From contig JAFKKM010000022.1 in assembly GCA_017305555.1 (NCBI GenBank), forward strand, positions 1 through 64,000: a DNA stretch of 64,000 bases. The letters run 5' to 3'. Of the stretch, positions 35,614 through 45,233 are shown in pieces (position 1 is the first letter of the stretch; every line of letters begins with the position of its first letter). The DNA is from Hyphomicrobiales bacterium (GTDB lineage Bacteria > Pseudomonadota > Alphaproteobacteria > Rhizobiales > Xanthobacteraceae). The notes under the pieces were generated by a model. That model made no database searches. It was not told the origin of the DNA and worked only from the letters and a program-made list of their open reading frames with translations. Made by a program: the position numbers and the translations under genes.

Positions 35614-36906
35614 ATGTCTCATATCGTGGTTCTCGGCGCAGGTCTGGGTGGACTTCTCATGGCCTATGAGATGAAGGCCCGGATGCGGCGCGACGACCGT
35701 CTCACCGTCGTCAATCACGGCGCGACCTATTCCTTCGTGCCGTCGAATCCGTGGGTTGCCGTCGGCTGGCGGCAGGCCGAGGATATCGCCATCGATCTCG
35801 CGCCGGTGCTCAAATCGCGCGACATCGCCTTGCGGCCGGAGGGCGCCAAACGCGTTCATCCCAGTGATAATCGCGTCGAACTCAACGACGGCACGATGAT
35901 CGACTACGACTATTTGATCATCGCCACCGGACCGGACCTCGCCTTCGACGAAATCCCCGGCTTCGGCCCCGAGGGGCACACCCAGTCGGTGTGCCAGATC
36001 GATCACGCCATTGCCGCCAAGGCGGCATTCGACAAACTCGTCAAGGCTCCAGGGCCGGTGGTGATCGGCGCGACACAGGGCGCCTCCTGTTACGGCCCGG
36101 CCTACGAATTCGCTTTCATTCTCGACACCGCACTCCGCAACGCCCGTGTCCGCGACCGGGTGCCGATGATCTTCGTCACGCCCGAACCTTACATCGGTCA
36201 TCTCGGGCTCGACGGCGTCGGCGACACCAAGGGCCTCATCGAAAGCGCGATGCGCGAGCGTCACATCACATGGATCACCAACGCCCGCACCACGAACGTC
36301 GAAGCCGACAAGCTCGGTGTCGAGGAAGTCAACGACGACGGCTCGGTCAAGGCCGCCCACGAATTGCCGTTCGCGTTCGCGATGCTGCTACCCGCGTTTC
36401 GCGGCGTGCCGGCGGTCGCCGGCATCGAGGGTCTGACCAATCCGCGCGGTTTCATCGTCATCGACAAGCATCAGCGCAATCCGGCGTTCCCGAACATCTT
36501 CGGCATCGGCGTGTGCGTCGCCATTCCGCCGGTCGGCAAGACGTCGCTCGCGGTCGGCGTGCCGAAGACCGGCTTCATGATCGAGTCGATGGCCACCGCC
36601 GCCGCCGAGAACATCGGTGCACTGCTGAAAGGCGAGACGCCGAAGGCGGTCGCGACCTGGAACGCGGTTTGTCTCGCCGATTTCGGCGACGACGGCATTG
36701 CCTTCGTCGCGCAGCCCCAGATTCCCCCGCGCAACGTCAACTGGTCCTCGCAGGGCTACTGGGTCCACGCCGCCAAGGTCGGCTTCGAGAAATACTTCCT
36801 GCGCAAGATCAGGCAGGGCAAGGCCGAAACCTTCTACGAAAACCTCGTCCTCGACATGCTCGGCATCAAGAAGCTGAAAGACATCCACATGGAGACGGCG
36901 GACTAG
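35614..36906 (+). CDS. sqr: Sulfide:quinone oxidoreductase
   Basis: Membrane-associated FAD enzyme (430 aa) oxidising sulfide to sulfane sulfur with quinone as acceptor. The FAD site is VVLGAGLGGLLMAYEM and the second is IIATGPDLAFDEIPGFG. Three cysteines, Cys127 (SVCQIDHA), Cys159 (GASCYGPAYE) and Cys353 (NAVCLADFG), fall almost exactly on the redox cysteines 128, 160 and 356 of the Acidithiobacillus enzyme. The C-terminal part ends with an amphipathic helix region rich in K/L. RBS TGGAGGG. It is divergent from the BigR-type repressor and followed by DUF2892. Confidence 0.92.
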   Translation: MSHIVVLGAGLGGLLMAYEMKARMRRDDRLTVVNHGATYSFVPSNPWVAVGWRQAEDIAIDLAPVLKSRDIALRPEGAKRVHPSDNRVELNDGTMIDYDYLIIATGPDLAFDEIPGFGPEGHTQSVCQIDHAIAAKAAFDKLVKAPGPVVIGATQGASCYGPAYEFAFILDTALRNARVRDRVPMIFVTPEPYIGHLGLDGVGDTKGLIESAMRERHITWITNARTTNVEADKLGVEEVNDDGSVKAAHELPFAFAMLLPAFRGVPAVAGIEGLTNPRGFIVIDKHQRNPAFPNIFGIGVCVAIPPVGKTSLAVGVPKTGFMIESMATAAAENIGALLKGETPKAVATWNAVCLADFGDDGIAFVAQPQIPPRNVNWSSQGYWVHAAKVGFEKYFLRKIRQGKAETFYENLVLDMLGIKKLKDIHMETAD

Positions 36907-36931
36907 CCGCCTCAAATCAAAGGAGAAGACA

Positions 36932-37135
36932 ATGACGATCGATCGCGCGGTGATGCTGTTCGCCGGATTTATGGTGCTCGCCTCGCTGGGGCTCGGCTTC
37001 TACCTGTCGCCCTGGTGGTATCTGCTCACGGCCTTTGTCGGGCTCAACCTGATGCAGGCGTCGGTCACCGGCTTTTGCCCGGCGGCGATGATCTTCCGGA
37101 AAATGGGCTGCCCTTCGGGCATGGCGTTCAAGTAG
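36932..37135 (+). CDS. DUF2892 membrane protein
   Basis: A 67-residue protein with two helices: MTIDRAVMLFAGFMVLASLGLGFYLSPWWYLLTAFVGLNLMQASVTGFCPAAMIFRKMGC is the standard DUF2892 layout, with the FCP motif before the end. These proteins are linked to rhodaneses and sulfide/BigR operons and may help move sulfur species or thiols across the membrane. AAAGGAGAAG precedes the ATG. A truncated second copy is at 46199. Confidence 0.85.
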   Translation: MTIDRAVMLFAGFMVLASLGLGFYLSPWWYLLTAFVGLNLMQASVTGFCPAAMIFRKMGCPSGMAFK

Positions 37136-37200
37136 CGCTGACACCGTCCCATGATGCGGCGGCCGGACAAATCCCGCCGCCTGTGAAAGATTTGTAAATC

Positions 37201-38214
37201 ATGTCTCGACTGATTTCCTGCGCGTTGGCGACGATTCTCGCCTCGGCGCCGATGCTTGGCATCGCCAAAGCGCACGCCGCCGAATTTGTCGTTCGGGCAA
37301 CGACCGTTCCCGAGATGAAAGCGGTGTTCGGCCAGGTTGAAAGCCGCATCGTCGTGCCGGCGCGCGCCCGCATCGGCGGCTCGGTGCGCGAACTTCGCGT
37401 CACGCAGGGCGATCAGGTCCGTGAGGGACAGGTGATTGCCGTGGTCGTCGACGACAAGCTGAAACTTCAGCTCAACGCCGCCGACGCCAAGATTGAGGCG
37501 CTCAACTCGCAGCTCGACAACGCGCGAATCCAGTGAGACCGTGCGCAGCAGCTTCGCGCCACCGGCACCGGCACGCAGGCCAGTCTCGATCAGGCGCGGA
37601 TGCAGTTCGAGGTCACGACCAATCAGGTCGCGGCGGCCAAAGCCGAGAAGACCGTGATCGAGCAGAGCGCGCGCGAGGGCACCGTGATGGCGCCAGCGAC
37701 GGGCCGCGTGCTCACCGTGCCGGTCACGCCCGGCTCCGTGGTCATGCCCGGCGAGGACATCGCCCGCATCGCGCCGGGTCCGTATTATCTGCGGCTGTCG
37801 CTGCCGGAACGCCATGCCGCCGAGATCGTCCAGGGCTCCGACGTTCTCGTCGGCGAACGCGGGCTGGTCCAGCCGCCGGACCAGTTACCGGCCGCGCGCC
37901 GCGGCCGAATCGTCAAGGTCTACCCGGAAATCACCGACGGGCGCGTGATCGCCGATGTCGAGGTCGCGGCGCTCGGAGACTACTTCGTCAACGAGCGCAC
38001 GCTAGTGTCGATCCCGGTCGGCAAGCGCACCATTCTCGCGGTGCCGCCGCAGGCGATCCGCACCGTGCACGGCATCGATTATGTGCGGCTCGCCACGTCC
38101 GGCAGCGGAATGGATGTTGCGGTCATTCTCGGCGAAACCTTTGAGGACAACGGCCAGCGGCGCATCGAAATCCTCACGGGACTGCATGACGGCGACCAGG
38201 TCGTGCTGCCATGA
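37201..38214 (+). pseudogene. RND periplasmic adaptor with an in-frame stop
   Basis: Membrane fusion protein of about 337 codons, interrupted by TGA at 37534-37536. Before the stop it has a signal sequence (CALATILASAPMLGIAKAHAA) and the first lipoyl half (RIGGSVRELRVTQGDQVREGQVIAVV). After it, in the same frame, come the coiled coil (QQLRATGTGTQASLDQARMQ), the second lipoyl half (TVMAPATGRVLTVPVTPGSVV) and the beta-barrel up to the ATGA overlap with the pump gene. The only defect is this nonsense codon, in place of a helix residue in the coiled coil. It may be a recent mutation, a sequencing error or a real truncation with reinitiation. Confidence 0.8.
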
Positions 38215-41200
38215 AACTCGGAATTGCAGGCGCCCTCACCCGCGCTTTTATCGCGTCGTCCCTGACGCCGCTTGTCCTGCTCGCGTCGCTCGCGCTCGGG
38301 CTGATCGCGCTGATCACGCTGCCGCGCGAGGAAGAACCGCAGATCTCGGTTCCGATGGTCGATATCCATGTCACCGCCAACGGCCTCCAGGCCGAGAATG
38401 CGGTCAAGCTCGTCACCGAACCGTTGGAGACCATCGTTAAGAGCATCAACGGCGTCGAGCACGTTTACTCGCAAACCGAGGACGACGGCACCGTGGTCAC
38501 GGCGCGGTTCAAGGTCGGCACCAATTCCGACGCGGCCATTCTCAGGGTGCATGAGAAGGTTCGCGCCAACATGAACCGCATCCCAGTCGGAATTCCCGAA
38601 CCGCTCATCGTGGGCCGCGGCATCGATGACGTCGCCATCGTGGTCGTCACGCTCCGCCCGACGGCGGAGGCCGCGTCCCGATGGACCGCGAACGGGCTGA
38701 CGCGGCTCGCCCGTGAATTGCAGGTCGAAGTCTCGAAGCTGCCGGACATCGGCCTGACCTATATCGTCGGCGAGCAGCCGGAACAGTTCCGCGTAGAGCC
38801 GGATCCCGAAAGGCTCTCGCTCTACGGCATGACGTTGCAGCAACTCGCCGCCAAAATCGAAGGCGCCAACCGCTCGTTCCGCCTTGGCACGGTGCGCGAG
38901 GATACCCGGCAGCGCGCCATCGTCGCCGGCCAGACGCTGCAAGCTCCGCCGGAAATCGGTAATATCCTGCTCACCTCGCGCGACGGCCGCCCTGTCTATG
39001 TTCGCGACGTCGCCAACGTCGTGCTGGCGACCTCCCCCGCCGAGAACCGCGTCACCGACATCCGCAAGACGGCGCAGGCCGGACTTGAGCGCGCGCCCGC
39101 CGTCTCGCTCGCCATCGCCAAGCGCCCCGGCACCAACGCGGTGGTGATCGCCGACGAGATCGTGCGCCGGCTGGAGCAGGCACGTGGTCAGATTTTCCCT
39201 CAAGATGTCGAGATGACGATCACCCGCAATTACGGCGAGACGGCGAACGAGAAAGCCAACGAGTTGTTGTTCCATCTCGGCCTCGCCACGATATCCATCG
39301 TGGTGCTGGTCGCCGTCGCCATCGGCTGGCGCGAGGCACTGGTGGTGGCGGTGGTCATACCGACCACGATTCTGCTGACACTGTTCGCCTCGTGGATCAT
39401 GGGCTACACGCTCAACCGCGTCAGTCTGTTCGCGCTAATCTTCTCCATCGGCATTCTGGTGGATGACGCCATCGTGGTCATCGAGAATATCGCCCGGCAC
39501 TGGGCGATGCACGACGGCCGCTCGCGCGCGCAGGCGGCGATCGACGCTGTCGCCGAGGTCGGCAATCCCACCATCGTCGCCACGCTGACCGTGGTGGCGG
39601 CGCTGCTGCCGATGCTGTTCGTATCCGGCATGATGGGGCCCTATATGAGTCCGATCCCGGCCAACGCCTCGGCCGCGATGCTGTTCTCGTTCTTCGTCGC
39701 CGTCATGATGACGCCGTGGCTGATGATGAAACTCGGCGGCGGTCGCATGGCGGTTTCAAGCGACGTGGAATCCGGTTCGCGTCAAGACAACGCGTCACAA
39801 CAAAAACCTGCCAGCAGCCACACGGACGCCGGCGGCGGCCGGCTCGGCCGGCTCTACGTCGCGGTGGCAAGGCCCGTCCTCGCGACACGCCGGCGGTCAT
39901 GGATATTCCTGCTGCTCGTCGGCTTCGCCACACTGGCCTCGCTCGCGCTGCTCTACACCAGGCATGTCACGGTGAAGCTGCTGCCCTTCGACAACAAGAC
40001 TAATCTCCAGGTCGTGCTCGACCTGCCGAAAGGATCGTCGGTCGAGGATACCAACCGGGCGCTGCAAATGATGGCCGACCGGCTGGCCCCGGTGCCGGAA
40101 GTTGTCTCGTTCCAGACCTATGCCGGCACCGCCGCGCCGTTTGATTTCAACGGTCTGGTGCGGCACTATTATTTGCGCGCCAATCCGGAACAGGGCGATA
40201 TCGTCGCGAACCTGCTGGCCAAGGACAAGCGCAACCGAGCAAGCCACGACATCGCGCTCTATATCCGCCAGCGTCTGAAGGATCTCGAATTGCCGCAGGG
40301 CTCGATCGTGAAGGTGGTCGAACCGCCGCCCGGCCCGCCGGTCCTCGGGACGCTGCTCGCCGAGATTTACGGTCCGGATCCGGAAACGCGACGCGCGGTG
40401 GCCGAAAAGGTTCATGCCGCATTCAAAAGTGTGCCGTTCATCGTCGATATCGACAACAGCTATCATAACCAGCCGGAGCGTGTGCGCGTCGCGATCAATC
40501 AGGACAATCTCGAATACTACAAGGTCGAGCAGTCGGACGTGTACGACACGCTGCGCTACCTGTATGGCGGCACGACCGTCGGCTATTCGCATCGCGGCAG
40601 CGGACGCCAGCCGATCGCCATCCGCCTCGCGCTTCCGAAGACGAACACGGTGGTGGACGCGCGAATGCTGACGACCCCGGTGCCGGCCAACGCGCTGCCC
40701 GGCGGGCGCGGCGTGGTCGAGCTCGGCGACGTCGTCAGCGTCACTCGCGAGCTGGCGTCTTATCCGATCTTCCGGCACAACGGCCGTGCCGCCGAGATGG
40801 TGTTGGCGGAGCTTGCCGGCGCCTATGAAGCACCGATCTACGGCATGTTCGCGGTGCAGGAAGCGATCGACCGGATCGACTGGGGCAACCTGCCCAAGCC
40901 CGCGATTGCGCTGCACGGCCAGCCGGACGACGAATCCCGTCCGACCCTGCTTTGGGACGGCGAATGGGAGGTGACCTGGGTGACCTTCCGCGACATGGGC
41001 GCCGCCTTCGTGGTGGCGATCCTCGGCATCTACATTCTTGTCGTCGCGCAGTTCGGCTCGTTCAAGTTGCCGCTCGTCATCCTCACCCCGATCCCGCTCA
41101 CCCTGATCGGCATCCTGCTCGGCCATTGGCTGTTCGCGGCGCCCTTTACGGCGACCTCCATGATCGGATTCATCGCGCTCGCCGGCATCATCGTGCGCAA

Positions 41201-41522
41201 CTCGATCCTGCTGGTCGATTTCATCCGCCACACGCGCCGGCCGGACCGGCCGCTGATCGACGTGCTGCTGGAGGCCGGCGCGATCCGCTTCAAGCCGATC
41301 CTGTTGACCGCGATCGCCGCGATGATCGGCGCCGCCGTCATTCTGGCCGACCCCATTTTCCAGGGACTTGCGATCTCGCTGCTGTTTGGTCTGGCGTCGT
41401 CGACCGCCCTCACCGTGCTCGTCATCCCCGCCATCTATGTCGTGTTGAGAGGAGGCCCGGAGCCCGCTCCAGGTCACAGCGTGACAGCGCCTTCAGAACC
41501 GGTCCATACCGACCCCGAATAG
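38211..41522 (+). CDS. RND efflux pump, AcrB-like (HAE type), in the sulfide cluster
   Basis: Large inner-membrane pump of 1103 aa with 12 helices and two periplasmic loops. Start: TRAFIASSLTPLVLLASLALGLIALITLPREEEPQI. The fourth helix carries the double aspartate DDAIVVIEN typical of hydrophobe/amphiphile pumps rather than heavy-metal ones. A low-complexity Ser/Gln/His-rich loop near 515-545 separates the halves. The product of a coupled operon (ATGA overlap with the broken adaptor), it clusters with the sulfide oxidase and BigR. I infer export of a sulfur-linked or electrophilic compound, without evidence for the actual substrate. Confidence 0.9.
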   Translation: MKLGIAGALTRAFIASSLTPLVLLASLALGLIALITLPREEEPQISVPMVDIHVTANGLQAENAVKLVTEPLETIVKSINGVEHVYSQTEDDGTVVTARFKVGTNSDAAILRVHEKVRANMNRIPVGIPEPLIVGRGIDDVAIVVVTLRPTAEAASRWTANGLTRLARELQVEVSKLPDIGLTYIVGEQPEQFRVEPDPERLSLYGMTLQQLAAKIEGANRSFRLGTVREDTRQRAIVAGQTLQAPPEIGNILLTSRDGRPVYVRDVANVVLATSPAENRVTDIRKTAQAGLERAPAVSLAIAKRPGTNAVVIADEIVRRLEQARGQIFPQDVEMTITRNYGETANEKANELLFHLGLATISIVVLVAVAIGWREALVVAVVIPTTILLTLFASWIMGYTLNRVSLFALIFSIGILVDDAIVVIENIARHWAMHDGRSRAQAAIDAVAEVGNPTIVATLTVVAALLPMLFVSGMMGPYMSPIPANASAAMLFSFFVAVMMTPWLMMKLGGGRMAVSSDVESGSRQDNASQQKPASSHTDAGGGRLGRLYVAVARPVLATRRRSWIFLLLVGFATLASLALLYTRHVTVKLLPFDNKTNLQVVLDLPKGSSVEDTNRALQMMADRLAPVPEVVSFQTYAGTAAPFDFNGLVRHYYLRANPEQGDIVANLLAKDKRNRASHDIALYIRQRLKDLELPQGSIVKVVEPPPGPPVLGTLLAEIYGPDPETRRAVAEKVHAAFKSVPFIVDIDNSYHNQPERVRVAINQDNLEYYKVEQSDVYDTLRYLYGGTTVGYSHRGSGRQPIAIRLALPKTNTVVDARMLTTPVPANALPGGRGVVELGDVVSVTRELASYPIFRHNGRAAEMVLAELAGAYEAPIYGMFAVQEAIDRIDWGNLPKPAIALHGQPDDESRPTLLWDGEWEVTWVTFRDMGAAFVVAILGIYILVVAQFGSFKLPLVILTPIPLTLIGILLGHWLFAAPFTATSMIGFIALAGIIVRNSILLVDFIRHTRRPDRPLIDVLLEAGAIRFKPILLTAIAAMIGAAVILADPIFQGLAISLLFGLASSTALTVLVIPAIYVVLRGGPEPAPGHSVTAPSEPVHTDPE

Positions 41523-41544
41523 ACTTAGAGAAGAGCGACGGCTT

Positions 41545-41931
41545 ATGAGTTCTTATTTTGCCAGGACGCTGCATTGTTCGTTCGATGACGCAGTACAACG
41601 AGTTACACACGCGCTCAAAATCGCAGGGCTTAGTATTCTCACCGAAATCGACTTAAAGGAAACGTTCAAGAAGAAGCTTGGAATCGATTTTCGCGACTAC
41701 TACATCCTTGGCGTCTGCAATCCTGCCGCCGCGCGTGAGGCGCTGGTGATAGAGGACCGGATCGGGACAACACTTATCTGCAATATAATCGTTCAAGACG
41801 TCGGCGCTGGAAACGTGGAAGTCGCAGTTGCTGATCCAGTGACGCTGACGGCCACCGCCGACAATAACTCGCTTCACCAAGTCTTAAAAAGCATGCGCGA
41901 AACACTCAAGAGCACTATCGAAATATTGTGA
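41545..41931 (+). CDS. DUF302 family protein
   Basis: Soluble protein of 128 aa. The motif FDDAVQRVTHALKIAGLSILTEIDLKETFKKKLGIDFRDYYILGVCNPAAAREAL and GTTLICNIIVQDVGAGNVEVAVADP give a clear DUF302 match (family pattern ..P..A...LG.CNP..A..AL.. ...G..LPC.V.V). It follows the RND pump by 22 bases and is probably the last gene of this operon. DUF302 proteins are common in sulfur-oxidation loci; no activity is established. Confidence 0.88.
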   Translation: MSSYFARTLHCSFDDAVQRVTHALKIAGLSILTEIDLKETFKKKLGIDFRDYYILGVCNPAAAREALVIEDRIGTTLICNIIVQDVGAGNVEVAVADPVTLTATADNNSLHQVLKSMRETLKSTIEIL

Positions 41932-42085
41932 TGTTGCGGCATGGTTCACGTTATCCAGCAAAGCCTTCGCGACAATAGTCGCGCAGACAAACCACCGGAA
42001 ACGACAGTTGCAAGACCAAGAAGGGGCCCGACGAAAGCGATAACGGTCAGAGCGATCGGGAGTCCGCCATGATATCTTCCCAAGG

Positions 42086-42790
42086 TCAACCATCAACCAG
42101 ACGACCGTCGCGTAGGTGAAATAAACGATCGAAACGGTCGAAAATCTTTTCGTCATGTGTGACGGCAACGATCGTGGCATCGTGCTCAACCGCGAGCTTG
42201 CGCAACAGGTCCATGACGATACCGGCTCGCTTGGAATCAAGCGCGGCAGTCGGTTCGTCGGCGAGAATGATACGCGGGCTGTTGGCCAGCGCGCGGGCGA
42301 TCGCGACGCGCTGAGCCTCTCCGCCGGATAGTTTGGCTGGCATAGCGTGCTTACGGTGGCCTACCTCCAGATCGTCTAGCAAGGCACTGGCTCGCTTGCG
42401 CGCCGTTGCTGCATCGGCCCCTGCCAATTGCTGGACAATGGCGACATTGTCGGTCGCATCGAGGAAGGGCAGCAAGTTGTGAAATTGAAAGATGAAGCCG
42501 ATTTTGTCGAGTCTCAGGCGCCGCAAGTTGCTGCGTTGCCACTCTCCATCACGCAGAACCAGATCGCCGTCGAGTTCCATGGAGCCTGCCGACGGATCGA
42601 GAATACAGCCAATGACGTTGAGGAGAGTGGTCTTGCCGGAGCCGGAGGGGCCAAGCAGCGCCACGACCTGACGCGGAAAGACTTCGAGCGATACCTCCCG
42701 CAGCGCGTCGACGCGCGCCTCACCTTCGCCGAAATGCTTGGAGATTCGCTTAAGCTGCACGAGCGGCCTATCGAATCCTGATTCTGTCAT
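42086..42790 (-). CDS. ABC transporter ATPase (LolD/DevA-like)
   Basis: ATP-binding subunit of 234 aa from ATG 42790. Walker A is LGPSGSGKTTLLN, the signature LSGGEAQRVAIARALAN, and Walker B RIILADEPTAALD, with the H-loop in AVTHDEKIF. It belongs to the MacB/LolD/DevA exporter class. The upstream extension of the frame to 42898 overlaps the permease and was dropped. The gene order adaptor (43922), permease (42792), ATPase makes a complete DevBCA-like exporter. Confidence 0.9.
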   Translation of the reverse strand: MTESGFDRPLVQLKRISKHFGEGEARVDALREVSLEVFPRQVVALLGPSGSGKTTLLNVIGCILDPSAGSMELDGDLVLRDGEWQRSNLRRLRLDKIGFIFQFHNLLPFLDATDNVAIVQQLAGADAATARKRASALLDDLEVGHRKHAMPAKLSGGEAQRVAIARALANSPRIILADEPTAALDSKRAGIVMDLLRKLAVEHDATIVAVTHDEKIFDRFDRLFHLRDGRLVDG

Positions 42791-42791
42791 C

Positions 42792-43925
42792 TCAGCCCCC
42801 GAGCGCGGTCGCCGGATCGACCCGCAGCGCCGCGCGAACGCCGAGACCACTCGACAGCAGGCACACCACGAACACAACCAGGCCAAGGACAGCCACATTG
42901 TCCGGTTCCAGAATCACGCGACGTGGGAAGTAGTCTTTAACGCCAACAATCAACGCTGTGCCGATGGTGAACCCGATCGACCCGAGAGCCATTGCCTGCT
43001 GCACGATCATGCCGATGATGGTGCGGTCGGGCGCTCCGATCAGTTTCAGGGTGGCGATCTGCTTCAGCTTCTCCATTGTCATCGTATAGATGATGAGTGC
43101 GATGATGACGGCGGAGACGACCAGGAGCAGCGAGGTGAACAGACCGATCTGGCGACGCGCGCGGTCGACCAGCGAGCGCGACAGGATGGCCTCCTGATCC
43201 TCTTGCGTGATCGCGGCGAGATGCTTCCAGCGCTGTATCGTTGCTGCGGTGGCGTCGGGGGAAGCACTGGGATGCAGACGGGCAACCACCGCGTTGACGG
43301 TGTTCAGGCTTGCACCGCTTGTGCCACGTGCAAGCTGTACCCGCGCCGCCGGCGGAGCTAGTTCGAATTGCAGCTTCTGTGCGTCAGCCAGGGTAATGTA
43401 GACTGCAGGATCGCCGCCGGAATTGACTTGGTGTCGGGTTAGCCCCACGACGGTGAACGTTCTGCGGCCGAGTCGAATTCGCTCCCCCAAAGTCAATCCG
43501 GATGAGCGGTCGGCGACCATTTCATAGCGGCTGCGGGTAATCTCGCGCCCCTCCGCGATCTCTGGCGGACCACCCGGTCGAGTCAATTCGTAGCCGATGA
43601 CGTAAAGCCTAAGTTTGCTGCCTTGGTGCTCGGCTTCGACGGTCTGATAGGTGACGCTGCCGGCGGCTGTCACATCGGCAATGCGTGCCACCGCCTCGCG
43701 AATATCGCCGGGAATCCGTGAGGCTTCAGCGAAAGGCCCGCGCGTATTGGCCTCCACCACCCATAGATCGATGGCCGGCGCCCGGGCGATCGTCAGAGCA
43801 TCGACGACGAGACCGCGATAGATGCCAATCATCGCCAGCACGACGCCAAGCAGAAGACCAAGCCCCATGCATGTCAGCAAGAAGCGGCCAAGATTGTGTC
43901 GGATATCGCGATAGGCGAGGTTCAT
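42792..43925 (-). CDS. ABC exporter permease (FtsX/DevC-like)
   Basis: Permease of 377 aa: one N-terminal helix (FLLTCMGLGLLLGVVLAMIGIYRG), a long periplasmic domain (residues 40-255) and three C-terminal helices of the FtsX type (LLLVVSAVIIALIIYTMTMEKLKQIATLKLIGAP). It overlaps the adaptor stop by four bases. This is the type-VII ABC architecture, in which the permease transmits force to a periplasmic adaptor. The substrate is unknown; the flanking sulfide/thioredoxin genes are the only hint. Confidence 0.88.
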   Translation of the reverse strand: MNLAYRDIRHNLGRFLLTCMGLGLLLGVVLAMIGIYRGLVVDALTIARAPAIDLWVVEANTRGPFAEASRIPGDIREAVARIADVTAAGSVTYQTVEAEHQGSKLRLYVIGYELTRPGGPPEIAEGREITRSRYEMVADRSSGLTLGERIRLGRRTFTVVGLTRHQVNSGGDPAVYITLADAQKLQFELAPPAARVQLARGTSGASLNTVNAVVARLHPSASPDATAATIQRWKHLAAITQEDQEAILSRSLVDRARRQIGLFTSLLLVVSAVIIALIIYTMTMEKLKQIATLKLIGAPDRTIIGMIVQQAMALGSIGFTIGTALIVGVKDYFPRRVILEPDNVAVLGLVVFVVCLLSSGLGVRAALRVDPATALGG

Positions 43926-45160
43926 TTAGACGTCGCCCCGGCTACACGCACGGCGCGACCTTCACGCATGCCGCTCTCCAGCCGGGTCACGACGCGGGCG
44001 TTCTCGGGAAGACCGCCGACAATTTCAAGGCGTGCATCTTCGGTGCGATGGCGGAATTGCACCTGACGGTGCTGCAATCGTTCATCTTCGACCGTCCACA
44101 CCGTGCCTTGGCGACCGTCGTAGCCATGCACGGCGGCTGACGGCACCAGCAGCGCCTTGTCGAGGTTCGCAACCGTAATCCAGAACTCCACCTGCTCGCC
44201 GAGATAAACGCGAGCCGGTGGATTCTCGCCTCGGAGATAGACGCGTCGTTCCTCGGTGACCCGATCGCTTTCAAGCCCGATACGGACCACGCGGCCGGTG
44301 AAGGTCTCAAGCGGTCTGGAGCGGATGCGTGCTTCGACGGGCTGTCCTTCTTCGATGAAACCGGCGCGCGCCTCATCGACATAGGCGAGTCCCCAATAGC
44401 TCCCTTCCGCTATGAGAGTAAAGATCGGATCTCCTGCCTTAACTACTGAACCCAATTCCTTGTGCCGCTCGATGACGACCGCGTCGAATGGCGCAACCAG
44501 CGTCCGATGGCGCAGCATGGTCTCTTCGTACTGAAGTTGAGCGTGGGCATCGACCAACTGTGCCCTTGCACTCTCGGCCTCACTCTCCGCTACCGTGACA
44601 TCCGCCTTCGCCACGGCCTCATCGCGGATCGCTTCTTCCGCCGCCTGCTGGGACACCACGTCGCGGCCTGCCAGGGTCTGCTTGCGCCGATTTGTCTCCT
44701 GCTTCTGGATGAACACCGCGCGCGCCTTCTCTGTACTGGCCGCGCTCTTGGCGATATTGACCTCGGCAATTAGCAGCGCGGCACGCGCCTTGCCAACCTT
44801 GGCGTCCTGCTCACCGGTGTTAAGCCGAGCAAGCATTTGCCCTTTGCTGACGTGATCGCCGTGGTCGGCACGCAGTTCGGTGAGTGTGGCGCCGACCTCA
44901 AATCCAACCTTCGAGAGAACGCGGGCTTCGGTCGTACCCAACCCGAATACCCGGACAGGAATGTTTCGCTCGATCGTCGCCAACTGAACATTGATCGGAT
45001 GGTTGGAATAGATCAAGATAGCCACCACGGCGACGGCAAGGATTCCAACCGCCGTCAGCGCATATTTTGTGACCGGCTTGTGAAGAATGGCAAGAAGGTT
45101 CGCGCTTTTTCGTTTCCGCTCGGATGATGTTCCAGCGGCAGAATACTCGGCGGCGTTCAT
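43922..45160 (-). CDS. ABC exporter membrane fusion protein (DevB/MacA-like)
   Basis: Adaptor of 412 aa. A membrane anchor at about 36-52 (ALTAVGILAVAVVAILIYS) is followed by lipoyl halves at VGATLTELRADHGDHVSKGQMLARL and TLVAPFDAVVIERHKELGSVVKAGDPIFTLI, with a long charged coiled coil between, and a beta-barrel with VYLGEQVEFWI. It leads the adaptor-permease-ATPase operon. The promoter region would be 45161-45233, shared end-on with the trxC-like gene downstream stop. Confidence 0.87.
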   Translation of the reverse strand: MNAAEYSAAGTSSERKRKSANLLAILHKPVTKYALTAVGILAVAVVAILIYSNHPINVQLATIERNIPVRVFGLGTTEARVLSKVGFEVGATLTELRADHGDHVSKGQMLARLNTGEQDAKVGKARAALLIAEVNIAKSAASTEKARAVFIQKQETNRRKQTLAGRDVVSQQAAEEAIRDEAVAKADVTVAESEAESARAQLVDAHAQLQYEETMLRHRTLVAPFDAVVIERHKELGSVVKAGDPIFTLIAEGSYWGLAYVDEARAGFIEEGQPVEARIRSRPLETFTGRVVRIGLESDRVTEERRVYLRGENPPARVYLGEQVEFWITVANLDKALLVPSAAVHGYDGRQGTVWTVEDERLQHRQVQFRHRTEDARLEIVGGLPENARVVTRLESGMREGRAVRVAGATSK

Positions 45161-45233
45161 GCGACGACTCTTCTCAGAAATTCATGTCGGTTCATGAGTA
45201 CTTTGTCAGACAGCTCGTCAACCTCGGAAGGCC

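Noticed and set aside
37534-37536. TGA as a selenocysteine codon in the adaptor
   Set aside because: Adaptors carry no selenocysteine, and the position is a helix residue in the coiled coil with no catalytic role.
39897-41477. Long antisense frame of 526 codons over the RND pump
   Set aside because: Arginine/aspartate-rich shadow of a high-GC gene; no family resemblance and no start signal.
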